Below are positions 25,537-34,554 of a stretch of DNA of 64,000 nt, piece by piece. The stretch lies in contig OZ252023.1 in NCBI GenBank assembly GCA_965247425.1, positions 5,518,001-5,582,000 of the forward strand. The letters are read 5' to 3'. Numbering within the stretch: position 1 is the first letter of the stretch; each line of letters starts with the position of its first letter. The stretch is from CAZOZZ01 sp965247425. GTDB taxonomy: Bacteria > Acidobacteriota > Terriglobia > 20CM-2-55-15. The position numbers and the translations under genes are program-made. Below the pieces are notes generated by a model, which made no database searches, was not told the origin of the DNA, and saw only the letters and a list, made by a program, of their open reading frames with translations.

Positions 25537-27243
25537 TCAGTCCCGAACCGTATCGGCTAACCCCGTTCCCCGGTAGACTACCTTACCGCCTACCATTGTC
25601 ATCAAGACTTGAATGTCTTCGATCTGATCCTCCGGGCAGTTCAGGATGTCTTCGGACAGGACGATAAGATCCGCCAGCTTGCCGACCTCGATCGATCCTT
25701 TTTGCCCTTCTTCAAGAGTCAGTTGCGCGTTTCCGAGCGAACTGAGACGCAGAGCCTCTTCGCGGCCGATCCGCTGGTCCGCCCCCGCGACGCCGGCGCT
25801 TATCGTGTCCCGTGTAATGAAGTGGTAAAGCACCCACATGGCCGGGTACGGGACGACGGGCGAGTCGGTTCCCAGCGAGACGTCCAGTCCGGCGTCGAGG
25901 TAGGCCCGAACCGGGGTGACCCAATCGGCGCGTTTGTTGCCCCAGTACTTCCTGAGGCTCGGCGCGGCGAGGTAGAGGTGATCCTGCGCCGAAATATGAA
26001 GGCCCAACTCCTTCATGCGCGGGAATTGATCGGGTTGTGGAACGAAGCCGTGCTCGATGGCCCAGCGTTTGCCGGTGATCGGTGAATCCCGGTGTGCGGC
26101 TTCGTAGGCTTCGAGGACAAGATCTATCGCGGCATCTCCCACCGCGTGCGTGGCAACCCTCCAGCCGTGTTGGTTCAGCGCGCGGACCAGTTCGATGTAC
26201 GGCTCGGTCCCGAATGTCTGTAGACCTTTGAACGCTCCGTTCTGTCCCCACGGTTCCTCGTAGGGCTCTCGCATCCAGCCACCCTCAAAGCCGCCGTCAA
26301 CCCCAAGCTTGATTCCCGCGACGCGCACCCACTCGTCGCCGTCGTCGGGGTCGATTCCCCACTCGCTGAAGGTCTCGCTGAGGGTGGCTGGATCGGTGGA
26401 ACCTCCCAGGCGCAACAGGGTGCTGACCCGGATGGTGAGTAATCCCCGCTCCTTCATGTCGAGGAGCATTCTGTATCGACCCGGCGATCCGCTGCCATAC
26501 CGAACGCTGGTCAGTCCCGCCTCGTTCAGACGCCGGTGCTCATCGACCAGCGCCTGGATCTGCTCCTCGTATTCGGGCCGTTCACCGCGTGGAAGTCGGA
26601 CCAGGCCCTTGGCGCGATCGACCAGTTCACCGTTCAAGCGTCCGCGCTCGTCACGGCCGATCACGCCGCCTTCCGGCTCGGGCGTGGATGCGGTGATATT
26701 CCAACGCGCGAGCGCCGCACTGTTCAGGACATATTCGTGACCGCCGCGGACGACAACAACGGGGTTGTCCGGCGCGGCACGATCCAGATCCAGCCGATAG
26801 GGGAGGCGTTGCTCGGCAAGTTGCCCCTCGTGCCAGTCACTGTTGGTGACAATGATCCCTCCCGGTTCGGTCTGTTCGACGCGCTCTGTGATGGCGTCGT
26901 GGACATCCTCGAGACTCCGCGCCTGGGAGAGATCCACCCCGTCTCCGCCCCCAATGCTGTGAAAGTGGTTGTCGGAGAGACCCGGTACGATTGTCCGGCC
27001 CGCCATGTCGATCTGTTCGGTCGCTACACCGGCGAGTTCCAGGATTTCAGCGGTCGTTCCAACAGCTACGAATCGGCCATCTCGGATCGCCGCCGCTTCG
27101 GCGATGGAGGACTGCGAATCCAGGGTGACGATGTTGGCGTTGTAGATGATCTTATCCGGTCCGGGTCCGTTCGGGCCGGGACTGCATGCTACCAGGGAAA
27201 GCAGGAGAAGCACCGCAAGCGGCGGAACGAGCTTGTTTGCCAT
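25537..27243 (-). CDS. Lipoprotein amidohydrolase (YtcJ-like, Amidohydro_3)
   Basis: A 568-residue exported metal-dependent hydrolase. The chosen start is the ATG at 27243, because GGAGG lies eight bases upstream; the ATG at 27258 has no Shine-Dalgarno. From that start the signal peptide ends in a good lipobox, LVAC at residues 17-20. The enzyme part has the metal motif HFH in GLSDNHFHSIGGG and the family block IVVTNSDWHEGQL; later landmarks are AIEHGFVPQPDQ and SLGTDSPVVPY. Relatives hydrolyse N-formyl or other amides; the substrate is unknown. It would sit at the membrane facing the periplasm. Confidence 0.9.
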   Translation of the reverse strand: MANKLVPPLAVLLLLSLVACSPGPNGPGPDKIIYNANIVTLDSQSSIAEAAAIRDGRFVAVGTTAEILELAGVATEQIDMAGRTIVPGLSDNHFHSIGGGDGVDLSQARSLEDVHDAITERVEQTEPGGIIVTNSDWHEGQLAEQRLPYRLDLDRAAPDNPVVVVRGGHEYVLNSAALARWNITASTPEPEGGVIGRDERGRLNGELVDRAKGLVRLPRGERPEYEEQIQALVDEHRRLNEAGLTSVRYGSGSPGRYRMLLDMKERGLLTIRVSTLLRLGGSTDPATLSETFSEWGIDPDDGDEWVRVAGIKLGVDGGFEGGWMREPYEEPWGQNGAFKGLQTFGTEPYIELVRALNQHGWRVATHAVGDAAIDLVLEAYEAAHRDSPITGKRWAIEHGFVPQPDQFPRMKELGLHISAQDHLYLAAPSLRKYWGNKRADWVTPVRAYLDAGLDVSLGTDSPVVPYPAMWVLYHFITRDTISAGVAGADQRIGREEALRLSSLGNAQLTLEEGQKGSIEVGKLADLIVLSEDILNCPEDQIEDIQVLMTMVGGKVVYRGTGLADTVRD

Positions 27244-27349
27244 GGTCTTTGCCTCCATCGAGGGATCTGATGGGCGGCAGTGTAGCAGGACACTAGCCTG
27301 CCGGTATCAAATTTCGTCCCCTTGCCATGACCCGGAGGATCGTGGCAAC

Positions 27350-28108
27350 ATGCGCGTTTGGATGACTTCGCCCGCCCATAACTTGAACTGTCTCAATTGT
27401 GGTGCCGAGATGCATGGGGCCCACTGCCACCGTTGCGGACAGAAGGAAAAAGCGTTGACTCCCAGTGTTCGCGACTTCCTCAACGATGCGATCCACGTAT
27501 CCCTGCACCTGGACGGCAAGATTCTGAACACTTTAAAGGTGCTCGTGACCGAGCCGGGCCAGATCACGAAGGACCTCGTTCGAGGTCGCCGGGCCCGGTA
27601 CATCGCTCCATTGCGTTTGTATCTGACATTTTCGGTGCTCTTCTTCCTGGTGGCTGCTCTTGTGCCGAACGGGTTTATTCGTGTCAGCTCCGACAAATTC
27701 GACCCCGCGAGCGCCGCCGATTTTGCCGAGTCGATCGTGACCAACCTGCCTCGCGTCGCGTTCATGATGATGCCCGTATTCGGCATGCTGACGTTTTGGT
27801 TTTTTCGCCGGCGCCAGCCCTTCTACTTTGCGCACCTCTACTACTCGGTACACTTTCACACCTATATGTTTCTCCTGTTCACGTTCATTGCGCTTTTGAG
27901 CGTCGCCGGCCCGACAGGAAGGGTCATAGGCACAGTTGTCTGGGCGCCGATGACGATCCTGTACCACTTCAAGGCCTTGAAGCTCTTCTTCGATGAGCCG
28001 TGGGGCAGAACTCTCTGGAAGGGATTGGCGGTGGGAGCGCTCTACTGGGTTGTTCTGATCGCGGCGATGATGCTGCTGATCTTCGTTTCCCTGGGGCTGA
28101 GCATCTAA
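27350..28108 (+). CDS. DUF3667 membrane protein with zinc ribbon
   Basis: A 252-residue protein. It opens with a zinc-ribbon-like four-Cys module (NCLNCGAEMHGAHCHRCGQK), then the DUF3667 block (SLHLDGKILNTLKVL, EPGQITKDLVRGRRARYIAP) and four to five hydrophobic segments (LYLTFSVLFFLVAALV, YMFLLFTFIALLSVAG, VVLIAAMMLLIFVSLGL). Function is unknown for the family. A longer frame reaches 27146, but the ATG at 27350 has GGAGG upstream and matches where the family begins. It is divergent from the amidohydrolase and convergent with the NHL gene. Confidence 0.87.
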   Translation: MRVWMTSPAHNLNCLNCGAEMHGAHCHRCGQKEKALTPSVRDFLNDAIHVSLHLDGKILNTLKVLVTEPGQITKDLVRGRRARYIAPLRLYLTFSVLFFLVAALVPNGFIRVSSDKFDPASAADFAESIVTNLPRVAFMMMPVFGMLTFWFFRRRQPFYFAHLYYSVHFHTYMFLLFTFIALLSVAGPTGRVIGTVVWAPMTILYHFKALKLFFDEPWGRTLWKGLAVGALYWVVLIAAMMLLIFVSLGLSI

Positions 28109-28153
28109 CAGCCATCCGGCGAGGACCCCAAGCCCGCCGCCGTTGCTATCCCC

Positions 28154-29311
28154 TCAGTTCGTGAGTAACAGTCGCCGACCGAGCAGCTTGCTCGGATCGG
28201 CACCCGGCTTCGGAACAAACTTATCGACCCATCCGCCGCTGTAGGAGGCGATGTAGAGGTTGCCGTCCTCATCCATGTCGAGTTGGTGAGGAAGTGACAG
28301 GCCACCCGCCCAGGTGCCCCGACCGATCGCGCCCGCTTGTCCGTACGCGCCCCAGTGGTACTGGAGTTCGCCTTCACTGCTGTACTTCAGGACCCGGTTC
28401 AGGCTCGCATCCAACACCCAGACCCATTGGTCTCGATCGATCCAGATGTTGACCGGATCGAAGATGTCGGGCCATTCCTCGATGAACTCACCGTCTTCAG
28501 TGAAGATCTGAATGCGGCTGTTCTGACGGTCGCCCACGTAAACGCGTCGCTCCCGATCGATGGCCAGGCCGTGAAGGAGATCGAACTCGCCGGGGCCGTT
28601 CCCAAGCGCCCCCCACTCCATCACGTACTCACCGTCGCCGGTGTACTTGATAATCCGCGAGTTCCAGTAGCCGTCCGCCAGAAGGAAGCTGCCATCCGGG
28701 AGGAAGGCGAGTTTCGACGGCCAGCCGTATGTGTGCGGGCCCCAGTCCGATCGTGCCCTGGCATCGGCCCGGGTCTTGGGGTGGTCGACCTCACCGAGCT
28801 GCATGACCAACTCGTTCCCGTCGTTGCTGAACTTCAAGACCTGCATGTGGCCGTTACCGCCGCCACTGTCGACCACCCAGACGTGCCGCTCCGGATCGTA
28901 GGGGCTGATGTAGGCCTGATGGGGTAAGGTCAGGATGGAATCCCACTGGTTCCACTGTTCAACGATGTTCCCGTTCCCGTCGGCGACGACTATGAAGTTC
29001 ATCGGACGAAGTCTCCCCCGCCGCGGCTCTGACCGGTCTGCGGGCCAGTCACCCCGGGTCACAACGATGATCCGGTCGGAGTTGTCCACCGCGACTCCGG
29101 CCACCTGTCCCCACGACCACTCGTCGTCGTGATTCGGCGCCGCCTTCCACCAGCCCTCGACGACATCGTAGTGTCCGGTCCTTTCGTCCCCACCCTTGAT
29201 GATCACGCCTTCCGGCCCAGGCTCCGGCACAGACTGGTTCTCACCCACGCATGCGGGGAGCGCCACGAGGACTACGATTGTGAAGGCTATGCCAATTCGC
29301 TCCAGCATCAT
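28154..29311 (-). CDS. NHL-repeat beta-propeller lipoprotein
   Basis: A 385-residue protein. The signal peptide ends in a lipobox, LPAC at residues 18-21, so it is probably membrane-anchored. The rest forms an NHL propeller, with repeats such as YGWPSKLAFLPDGSFLLADG, LLHGLAIDRERRVYVGDRQN and LPHQLDMDEDGNLYIAS. Such propellers bind ligands or act as lyases (as in peptidylglycine amidating lyase); I see nothing that fixes the role here. The double ATG at 29311/29308 follows a purine-rich GAGGAGA. It is divergent from the serine hydrolase gene across about 220 bases of non-coding DNA. Confidence 0.88.
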   Translation of the reverse strand: MMLERIGIAFTIVVLVALPACVGENQSVPEPGPEGVIIKGGDERTGHYDVVEGWWKAAPNHDDEWSWGQVAGVAVDNSDRIIVVTRGDWPADRSEPRRGRLRPMNFIVVADGNGNIVEQWNQWDSILTLPHQAYISPYDPERHVWVVDSGGGNGHMQVLKFSNDGNELVMQLGEVDHPKTRADARARSDWGPHTYGWPSKLAFLPDGSFLLADGYWNSRIIKYTGDGEYVMEWGALGNGPGEFDLLHGLAIDRERRVYVGDRQNSRIQIFTEDGEFIEEWPDIFDPVNIWIDRDQWVWVLDASLNRVLKYSSEGELQYHWGAYGQAGAIGRGTWAGGLSLPHQLDMDEDGNLYIASYSGGWVDKFVPKPGADPSKLLGRRLLLTN

Positions 29312-29535
29312 GATGTCTCCTCTCCCTTACAAAACGCCGGCCGAGCAACAAACATCGGGCCCGCAACAATCGGGCTAGCAATCTCGCGCATTGGAAACGG
29401 TCTGAGCGTTATCCTGACGGATTCTTCAACCTATGTCCATCAGATCACCTTGCCGCGGCTCGGCATTTCCCATACACTCACCCCATCTACCACCGACGGA
29501 GGGCTCGTACTCTTCCAATGCTCCAGGAGGGCGCG

Positions 29536-31005
29536 ATGAAAAGACGACACTTTCTCGGTCTGGCCGCGCTGGGCGCAAAGAATTCGAGGCTCGGATCGAT
29601 TCGGGCCAGCTCGTCGTCGCCCGGCGGGAGCGCAGCCCAGTCTGATCCCCGCTTCGACGAGATCAGCGATCTGATCGAAGCCAAGATGGCCGAATACCGC
29701 ATCACGGGAGTGGCGTTCGGCTTATCGAAGAACGGCGCATCCCAACTGAGGGGCTTCGGCCTCACCAACATCGACAACCCCCAGCCGGTCACGCCCGACA
29801 CGGTCTTCCCGATCGCTTCCATTTCGAAGACGGTCGTCGGCACGGCCCTGATGCGGCTCCACGACCAGGGACGGATCGACGTCGAGGCGCCGGTCCGGGA
29901 GTACATCACGAACTTCCAGGTCGAAGATGCCGAGACGACAAGAGACCTGCGCATCTGGCATCTCATGACCCACACTCCCGGTTGGGAAGGCCAGCTTGGC
30001 ACGCCCGACCGAGGCTCGGCGACACTTGCGAACTTCACTGACGGGCTTACCGATTTGCCGCAGCTCGCTCGGCCCGGGGAGGTGTGGAGCTACAACAATG
30101 CCGGGTGGGGTGTAGCGGGACGCCTCCTGGAGGTCGTCGCCGACAGTACGATCGGCGAAGCGTTGCGCGATCTTGTGTTCGAGCCACTCGGCCTCGACCG
30201 GGCCTTCTCGCGGACGGGCGAGGCGATGTCGTATCGGTTTGCCGCCCCGCACCGGGAGCAAGGCGGGCGCACGGTGGTGAATCACGCCTTCCAACTCCCC
30301 GCCAACGTTTCGGCGGGCGGTTGCACGATGAGCATCGAGAACATGATTCGGTACCTGGAGTTCCACCTCGGCGATGGCGCCGCGCCGGGCGGAACACGAC
30401 TCCTTTCCAGGGCATCGCTCGAGGCGATGCGCACCGCACGGGTCCAAAAGAACAGTTCGACCGACGAGATGGGCCTCGGCTGGCACCTGCGCACGCTTGA
30501 CGGAGTTCTGACGGGGCAGCATGGCGGAACGCTCGGCGGCCACTGCCTGCACGCGCAGCTGGTGCCCGAGCGGAATCTCTGCTTCTCGATCCTTACGAAC
30601 CACCGCGACGGGTGGAGGCTCAACGAGGACGTTGCGACCGTTATCCTCGATTCGTACGAAGGACTGGCGCTTGCACCGGGCCAGATGACTGGTGGCAACC
30701 GGGGTGGAAACGAGCGGATGTCACTTCATGCAGAGCCGCTGGCAACGCAGCCCTCACTGGATGAGTACGTGGGGTTGTACAAGCGCCCGCCGGTCGGGGA
30801 GGTCCACGTAAACGAGCAGGACGGCCGTCTCGTTGTCGGCTCCGGGAACAGAGCGCATAGTCTCGTCTTCTGGGGGCCGGACGTCACATACTCGACCGGA
30901 CCGGGTGCGTTCTTAGGCATGGCGGTCGAGTTCATCCGAGACGAAAGCGGCACCGTGACCTGGGTGCGCGTGAACGGGCGCATCGCACGGAAGGAAGGGC
31001 AATAG
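29536..31005 (+). CDS. Beta-lactamase-fold serine hydrolase, Tat-exported
   Basis: A 489-residue class C beta-lactamase/esterase-family protein. The ATG at 29536 is preferred over 29518 because GGAGG lies just upstream and it begins a twin-arginine signal (MKRRHFLGLAALGA). The catalytic SxxK is ASISKT (Ser95, Lys98), the second motif is SYNNAGW (Tyr186) and the third is HGGTLGG in place of KTG. Members include esterases, D-aminopeptidases and carboxypeptidases; substrate unknown. A C-terminal extension (YVGLYKRPPVGEV) matches the extra lipocalin-like domain of this group. The next gene starts two bases after the stop, so the two form an operon. Confidence 0.92.
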   Translation: MKRRHFLGLAALGAKNSRLGSIRASSSSPGGSAAQSDPRFDEISDLIEAKMAEYRITGVAFGLSKNGASQLRGFGLTNIDNPQPVTPDTVFPIASISKTVVGTALMRLHDQGRIDVEAPVREYITNFQVEDAETTRDLRIWHLMTHTPGWEGQLGTPDRGSATLANFTDGLTDLPQLARPGEVWSYNNAGWGVAGRLLEVVADSTIGEALRDLVFEPLGLDRAFSRTGEAMSYRFAAPHREQGGRTVVNHAFQLPANVSAGGCTMSIENMIRYLEFHLGDGAAPGGTRLLSRASLEAMRTARVQKNSSTDEMGLGWHLRTLDGVLTGQHGGTLGGHCLHAQLVPERNLCFSILTNHRDGWRLNEDVATVILDSYEGLALAPGQMTGGNRGGNERMSLHAEPLATQPSLDEYVGLYKRPPVGEVHVNEQDGRLVVGSGNRAHSLVFWGPDVTYSTGPGAFLGMAVEFIRDESGTVTWVRVNGRIARKEGQ

Positions 31006-31007
31006 TC

Positions 31008-32453
31008 ATGAATCGCCGCCAATTTATCGCGACGACCCCAGCCCTGGTCGCCGCCTTGCATCCCCGTTTCCAGTCGCAGAACGTTGATCTGGTCGTTCGC
31101 GGCGGTCGTGTGGTCGCCGCCGACGGCGTTCGAGAGGCCGATGTCGCGGTTCACGAAGGTCGTATCGTTGCCATCGGGCGTCCGCCGGCGATGCCCGAGG
31201 CCGATCGGGTCGTCGACGCTTCGGGTAAGTACGTCCTTCCCGGATTGATCGATTCTCACGTCCACTTCAACACGCCGTTTCGGGGCACGGTCACACGTGA
31301 GGACTTTTACGACGGATCCGTCGCCGCCGCCTATGGTGGGACCACGACCTACATCGACTTTGCCGTTCAGCCGAAAGGGAGTGATTTGCATTCGGTAGTC
31401 GAAGCCCGGCGCAGGGAAGCCGATCCAAACACCGTTGTGGACTACTCTCTGCACACGTTGATGACCGACCCTTCTCCCGAAGCGCTGGATCAACTCCCCG
31501 AAGTGATCCGGTCCGGCATGCCGTCCGTGAAGGTGTTCATGGCATTCGGTCGTGAGGGCTTCATGATTGACGACGGCGCGCTGGTCGAAGTCATGCGGCG
31601 GATCGAACGCGCAAACGGGATCATCGCCGTCCACACGGAGAACAACGCTATAGCCGAGCGTCTTGGCGACGAGTACGAAATCTCGGGCAGGACAGAGGCC
31701 CGCTACTTCCCGGAGACCCGCCCGAGGTTCATCGAGCTCGAGGCCATCCGTCGGGCGTTGCTGTTCGCTCGTCTCACGGGCGTGCGCTACTACGGGTTTC
31801 ACCTGACGATTGCCGAGGGCGTCGAAGAGTTTCGGAGGGCGAGGGCCGCAGGCATGCCCGTGACCACGGAGACGTGTACCCACTACTTGAATCTCACCGA
31901 CGAGGTTTACAGTAACCCCGACGGTGCCAACTACGTTTGCAGCCCCCCGATTCGGAAGCAGTCCGACGTCGATGCGCTGTGGCGCGGGATTCAGGACGAC
32001 GTGGTGTCGGTCGTCACCTCGGACCATACCGCATGGGATCTAGCCCAGAAGCGATCGGGAGGCGGATCCTACATCGGTATCCCTCACGGCTTGCCGAGCA
32101 TCGAACTGCGCCTTCCGGTTCTTTACACCGAAGGTGTCGTCCGGGATCGTATTTCGTTCCCCCGTCTCGTCGATACCCTCAGTACCTCGCTCGCGAAGGT
32201 CTGGGGCCTGTACCCGAGAAAAGGGCTGATCGCACCAGGCAGTGATGCCGACCTGCTCGTGTTCGATCCGGACGCAGTCTGGGAGGTCGATCCAGATCAG
32301 CTCCATATGCAGGTGGACTGGTCGCCCTACGCCGGGCGCACTCTCCAGGGTCGCATCGACACGGTGATTTCGACAGGAGAGGTCATCGTCGAGAATGGTC
32401 AATTCACCGGCCGCCGAGGCCGGGGCCGCTTCATCGAAAGACACCTCGGCTAG
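31008..32453 (+). CDS. Dihydropyrimidinase/D-hydantoinase-like amidohydrolase
   Basis: A 481-residue cyclic amidohydrolase. Metal ligands HxH are in GLIDSHVHFNTPF, the carbamylated Lys in SVKVFMAFG, and further ligands in IAVHTENN, YGFHLTIAEG and VTSDHTAWD. The N-terminus MNRRQFIATTPALVAAL looks like a twin-arginine signal, which is unusual because dihydropyrimidinases are normally cytoplasmic. It would open hydantoin or dihydropyrimidine rings. It starts two bases after the serine hydrolase stop, so the pair may together break down an exported or external cyclic amide. Confidence 0.9.
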   Translation: MNRRQFIATTPALVAALHPRFQSQNVDLVVRGGRVVAADGVREADVAVHEGRIVAIGRPPAMPEADRVVDASGKYVLPGLIDSHVHFNTPFRGTVTREDFYDGSVAAAYGGTTTYIDFAVQPKGSDLHSVVEARRREADPNTVVDYSLHTLMTDPSPEALDQLPEVIRSGMPSVKVFMAFGREGFMIDDGALVEVMRRIERANGIIAVHTENNAIAERLGDEYEISGRTEARYFPETRPRFIELEAIRRALLFARLTGVRYYGFHLTIAEGVEEFRRARAAGMPVTTETCTHYLNLTDEVYSNPDGANYVCSPPIRKQSDVDALWRGIQDDVVSVVTSDHTAWDLAQKRSGGGSYIGIPHGLPSIELRLPVLYTEGVVRDRISFPRLVDTLSTSLAKVWGLYPRKGLIAPGSDADLLVFDPDAVWEVDPDQLHMQVDWSPYAGRTLQGRIDTVISTGEVIVENGQFTGRRGRGRFIERHLG

Positions 32454-32495
32454 GCTCCTCGCCTGAGACGACCCGTGAAGCCGGCACGTGTGGGG

Positions 32496-32610
32496 CAACG
32501 CAAAAACGCAAAGAGTGATGTTTTCTTGTTTCGGTTGGTATGACGGTTTCGGTCGGACGAAACCTCTGGCTCTCGTTCCCGAAAACAAAACCCTTTGCGT
32601 TTTTGCGTTG
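32496..32610. repeat. Palindromic intergenic element B (period-8 arms)
   Basis: A perfect 18-base inverted repeat: CAACGCAAAAACGCAAAG at 32496-32513 and its complement at 32593-32610, with a 79-base spacer that itself contains a weaker inverted pair. Arms have two 8-base ACGCAAAN units, like element A. It lies between the convergent hydantoinase and permease genes. Confidence 0.88.
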
Positions 32611-32645
32611 AAGAAAATGTTCCGCCCCGCGTGCCTGTCAGGGCT

Positions 32646-32816
32646 CTACTCCACCCGTAGCGCGCTCAAAGGATCCAGCCCAGCGGCGCGTCGGGCGGGC
32701 ACGTAGCAGGCGGAAACACCGACGATCAGCAGAACAACCGCAACGCCGGCGAACACTGTCGGGTCGGTCGCCGTCACACCGAAGAGCAGCGTGGCAAGAA
32801 ACCGGGTTGTGGCTAG
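32646..32816 (-). pseudogene. ADOP permease C-terminal fragment, cut off by IS1380 insertion
   Basis: The last 55 codons of the permease gene at 34555-36790: TTRFLATLLFGVTATDPTVF, one membrane segment (GVAVVLLIVGVSACYVPA) and the typical MacB/FtsX ending RRAAGLDPLSALRVE. Bases 32813-32816 are the CTAG duplication. Removing the IS and one CTAG rejoins it in frame as VAGALATTRFL. Alone it has no start and is not expected to be translated. Confidence 0.9.
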
Positions 32817-34554
32817 CCCGGATGGATCACCAATCGGAGAATCGATCGGTGTTCGGATACGAGAAGCGATTTGCGGCGAGACTTGGAGCTGAGAGTGAGC
32901 GAGCCGTGGACATTGGCGGATTTTGAGCCTGTGACACGGCGACATTTGGCGGGAGATCGGCATGAATGGGCGAGTGCAGGCAGGCCTCGCCGGGAGGCAG
33001 ATGAGAGGCGCTGTTTTTCGGATCTGAAGGTTCGGTGTCGTCAGCAACGAAGCGGAATTGATTGCAGGTTTCTCACTATGAGAGCAAAGACGTCGGCATA
33101 GGGATAGGCCTCCGACATCGAGATCCAGACGTTGCGGACCGTGAGGCGGATACGCGCACCGATCTTAAGAAGCTTCAGACGGATGGTTCCGCATTGGGCA
33201 TGGGCCATCGCGGTATCTTTGAGACCGAGACGACGCAACGCCTGCATAAGCATGTAGGCGGCTGAGGACAGATACAGTCGGAGCTGATTGGCGCGCATGG
33301 TTCCCGCACTGGTGCGGTCGGCAAATAGATCCAGTTGCTGTTCTTTGATCCGGTTCTCCATGTCGCCGCGTGCGCAATAGAAATCTTCGTAGAGCGCTTG
33401 GGCTCCGAGTCGTTCCGGTGGCAGTGAGGTCACCACGAATCGGGGATTGGCGCCCTTGGCCAGGAACTCGGCTTTGCCAACAACGCGACGAGTGCGGCTC
33501 CAGCTCTTTCGAGTCCGGTACAGGAAATCCTTAAACACTCGTGCCGATTTCCCAGTGGTCTGAAACTCCGCTTCAGCCTGAATCATCTGGTCAGCGATCT
33601 CTCGCTTGAGGCGGTCGTTCTTGGCCAACCCCATCACATAATCGACCTGGTGGGTTTCACACCAGTCCAGTAATGCATCCCGGCAGAATCCGGAATCGGC
33701 CCGAATGATGATCGACACGTCCGGCCAGCTCTGACGGATCTGGCCGACGATACGTTCCAATTCATCGACTGATCCTGCCGCCCCATCGATATTGGACGGG
33801 CGCAGCCGAGCGCACAACAGATGCTCTCCACAGAAGATGTACAAGGGCAGATAGCAGTAGTTGCGGTAGTAGCCGTGAAAGAACCGGCCTTCCTGTTGAC
33901 CATGGATCGGATCATCGGTCGCGTCCAGATCCAGAACGATCTCTTCGGGCGCCGTGTTGTCATGGGCTGCCACAAACGCATCGACCATCCAACGATCGAT
34001 CTTGTCCCCATCCATAGCGATCTTCTTGTACCGCTCCTGGTCGCCGACTTCGGCGCCGGTCAACTCCAATCGGTTTAGCGTGCTCTTGCCCGCCAACGCC
34101 TTTCCCCAGTCGCCGGCCTGTCGTCGATTCGTTCCCAGCGGATCCGCTTTGTCCACCGCCAACGCAAGCATCGGGTCGGTCCGTAACTGATCGTGATCGT
34201 TCAGGTCTTCATATCCCAGGCACAGCCCGTAGACCCGCTGTCCCAACAGCTCCTTCACGGTGTGTTCGATCAACCGTTGGTCGCGATGATCGCTAAAACA
34301 CCCCGCCAATCCATCGATCAAACCGGTCCGCTTTTCGACTTCACGCAGCAGCAGAACTCCAGCGTCAGACGTGATCTTGCCGCCGTCGAAACGCGCCTTC
34401 ATTTTTCGTTGAAGAAGTCCGTGAAATTCGAACGTGGTTTGTTTACACTCTGTACTCATAAGGGCCGCCTCCGTTTGGTTTCTGAACCGTTCTCGACAAA
34501 CGATTTATGCCAAACAGGGCGGCCTTTTCTGGTCCTTTCGGTGATTTATGCGGG
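32817..34554 (-). mobile_element. IS1380-family insertion sequence, complete, 1738 bp
   Basis: The ends are imperfect 15-base inverted repeats: CCCGGATGGATCACC at the left and CCCGCATAAATCACC read inward from the right. The flanks carry a 4-bp duplication CTAG (32813-32816 and 34555-34558), normal for IS1380. One transposase gene fills most of the element. The 220 bases between the left end and the transposase stop hold no gene I can support. The element lies in the same orientation as the permease gene it interrupts. Confidence 0.92.
33041..34459 (-). CDS. IS1380-family DDE transposase
   Basis: A 472-residue transposase. The family landmarks are visible: GGKITSDAGVLLLREVEKR near the N-terminus, the first catalytic Asp in EIVLDLDATDDPIHGQQEG, the second in IIIRADSGFCRD and the Glu in the GDMENRIKEQQLDL block. 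Length is normal and no stop or frameshift interrupts it, so the element could still be active. It starts ATG at 34459, about 95 bases inside the right end. Confidence 0.94.
   Translation of the reverse strand: MSTECKQTTFEFHGLLQRKMKARFDGGKITSDAGVLLLREVEKRTGLIDGLAGCFSDHRDQRLIEHTVKELLGQRVYGLCLGYEDLNDHDQLRTDPMLALAVDKADPLGTNRRQAGDWGKALAGKSTLNRLELTGAEVGDQERYKKIAMDGDKIDRWMVDAFVAAHDNTAPEEIVLDLDATDDPIHGQQEGRFFHGYYRNYCYLPLYIFCGEHLLCARLRPSNIDGAAGSVDELERIVGQIRQSWPDVSIIIRADSGFCRDALLDWCETHQVDYVMGLAKNDRLKREIADQMIQAEAEFQTTGKSARVFKDFLYRTRKSWSRTRRVVGKAEFLAKGANPRFVVTSLPPERLGAQALYEDFYCARGDMENRIKEQQLDLFADRTSAGTMRANQLRLYLSSAAYMLMQALRRLGLKDTAMAHAQCGTIRLKLLKIGARIRLTVRNVWISMSEAYPYADVFALIVRNLQSIPLRC

Noticed and set aside
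30726..32027. 433-codon minus-strand frame
   Set aside because: Antisense to the serine hydrolase and hydantoinase genes, whose motifs are clear; no motif on this strand.
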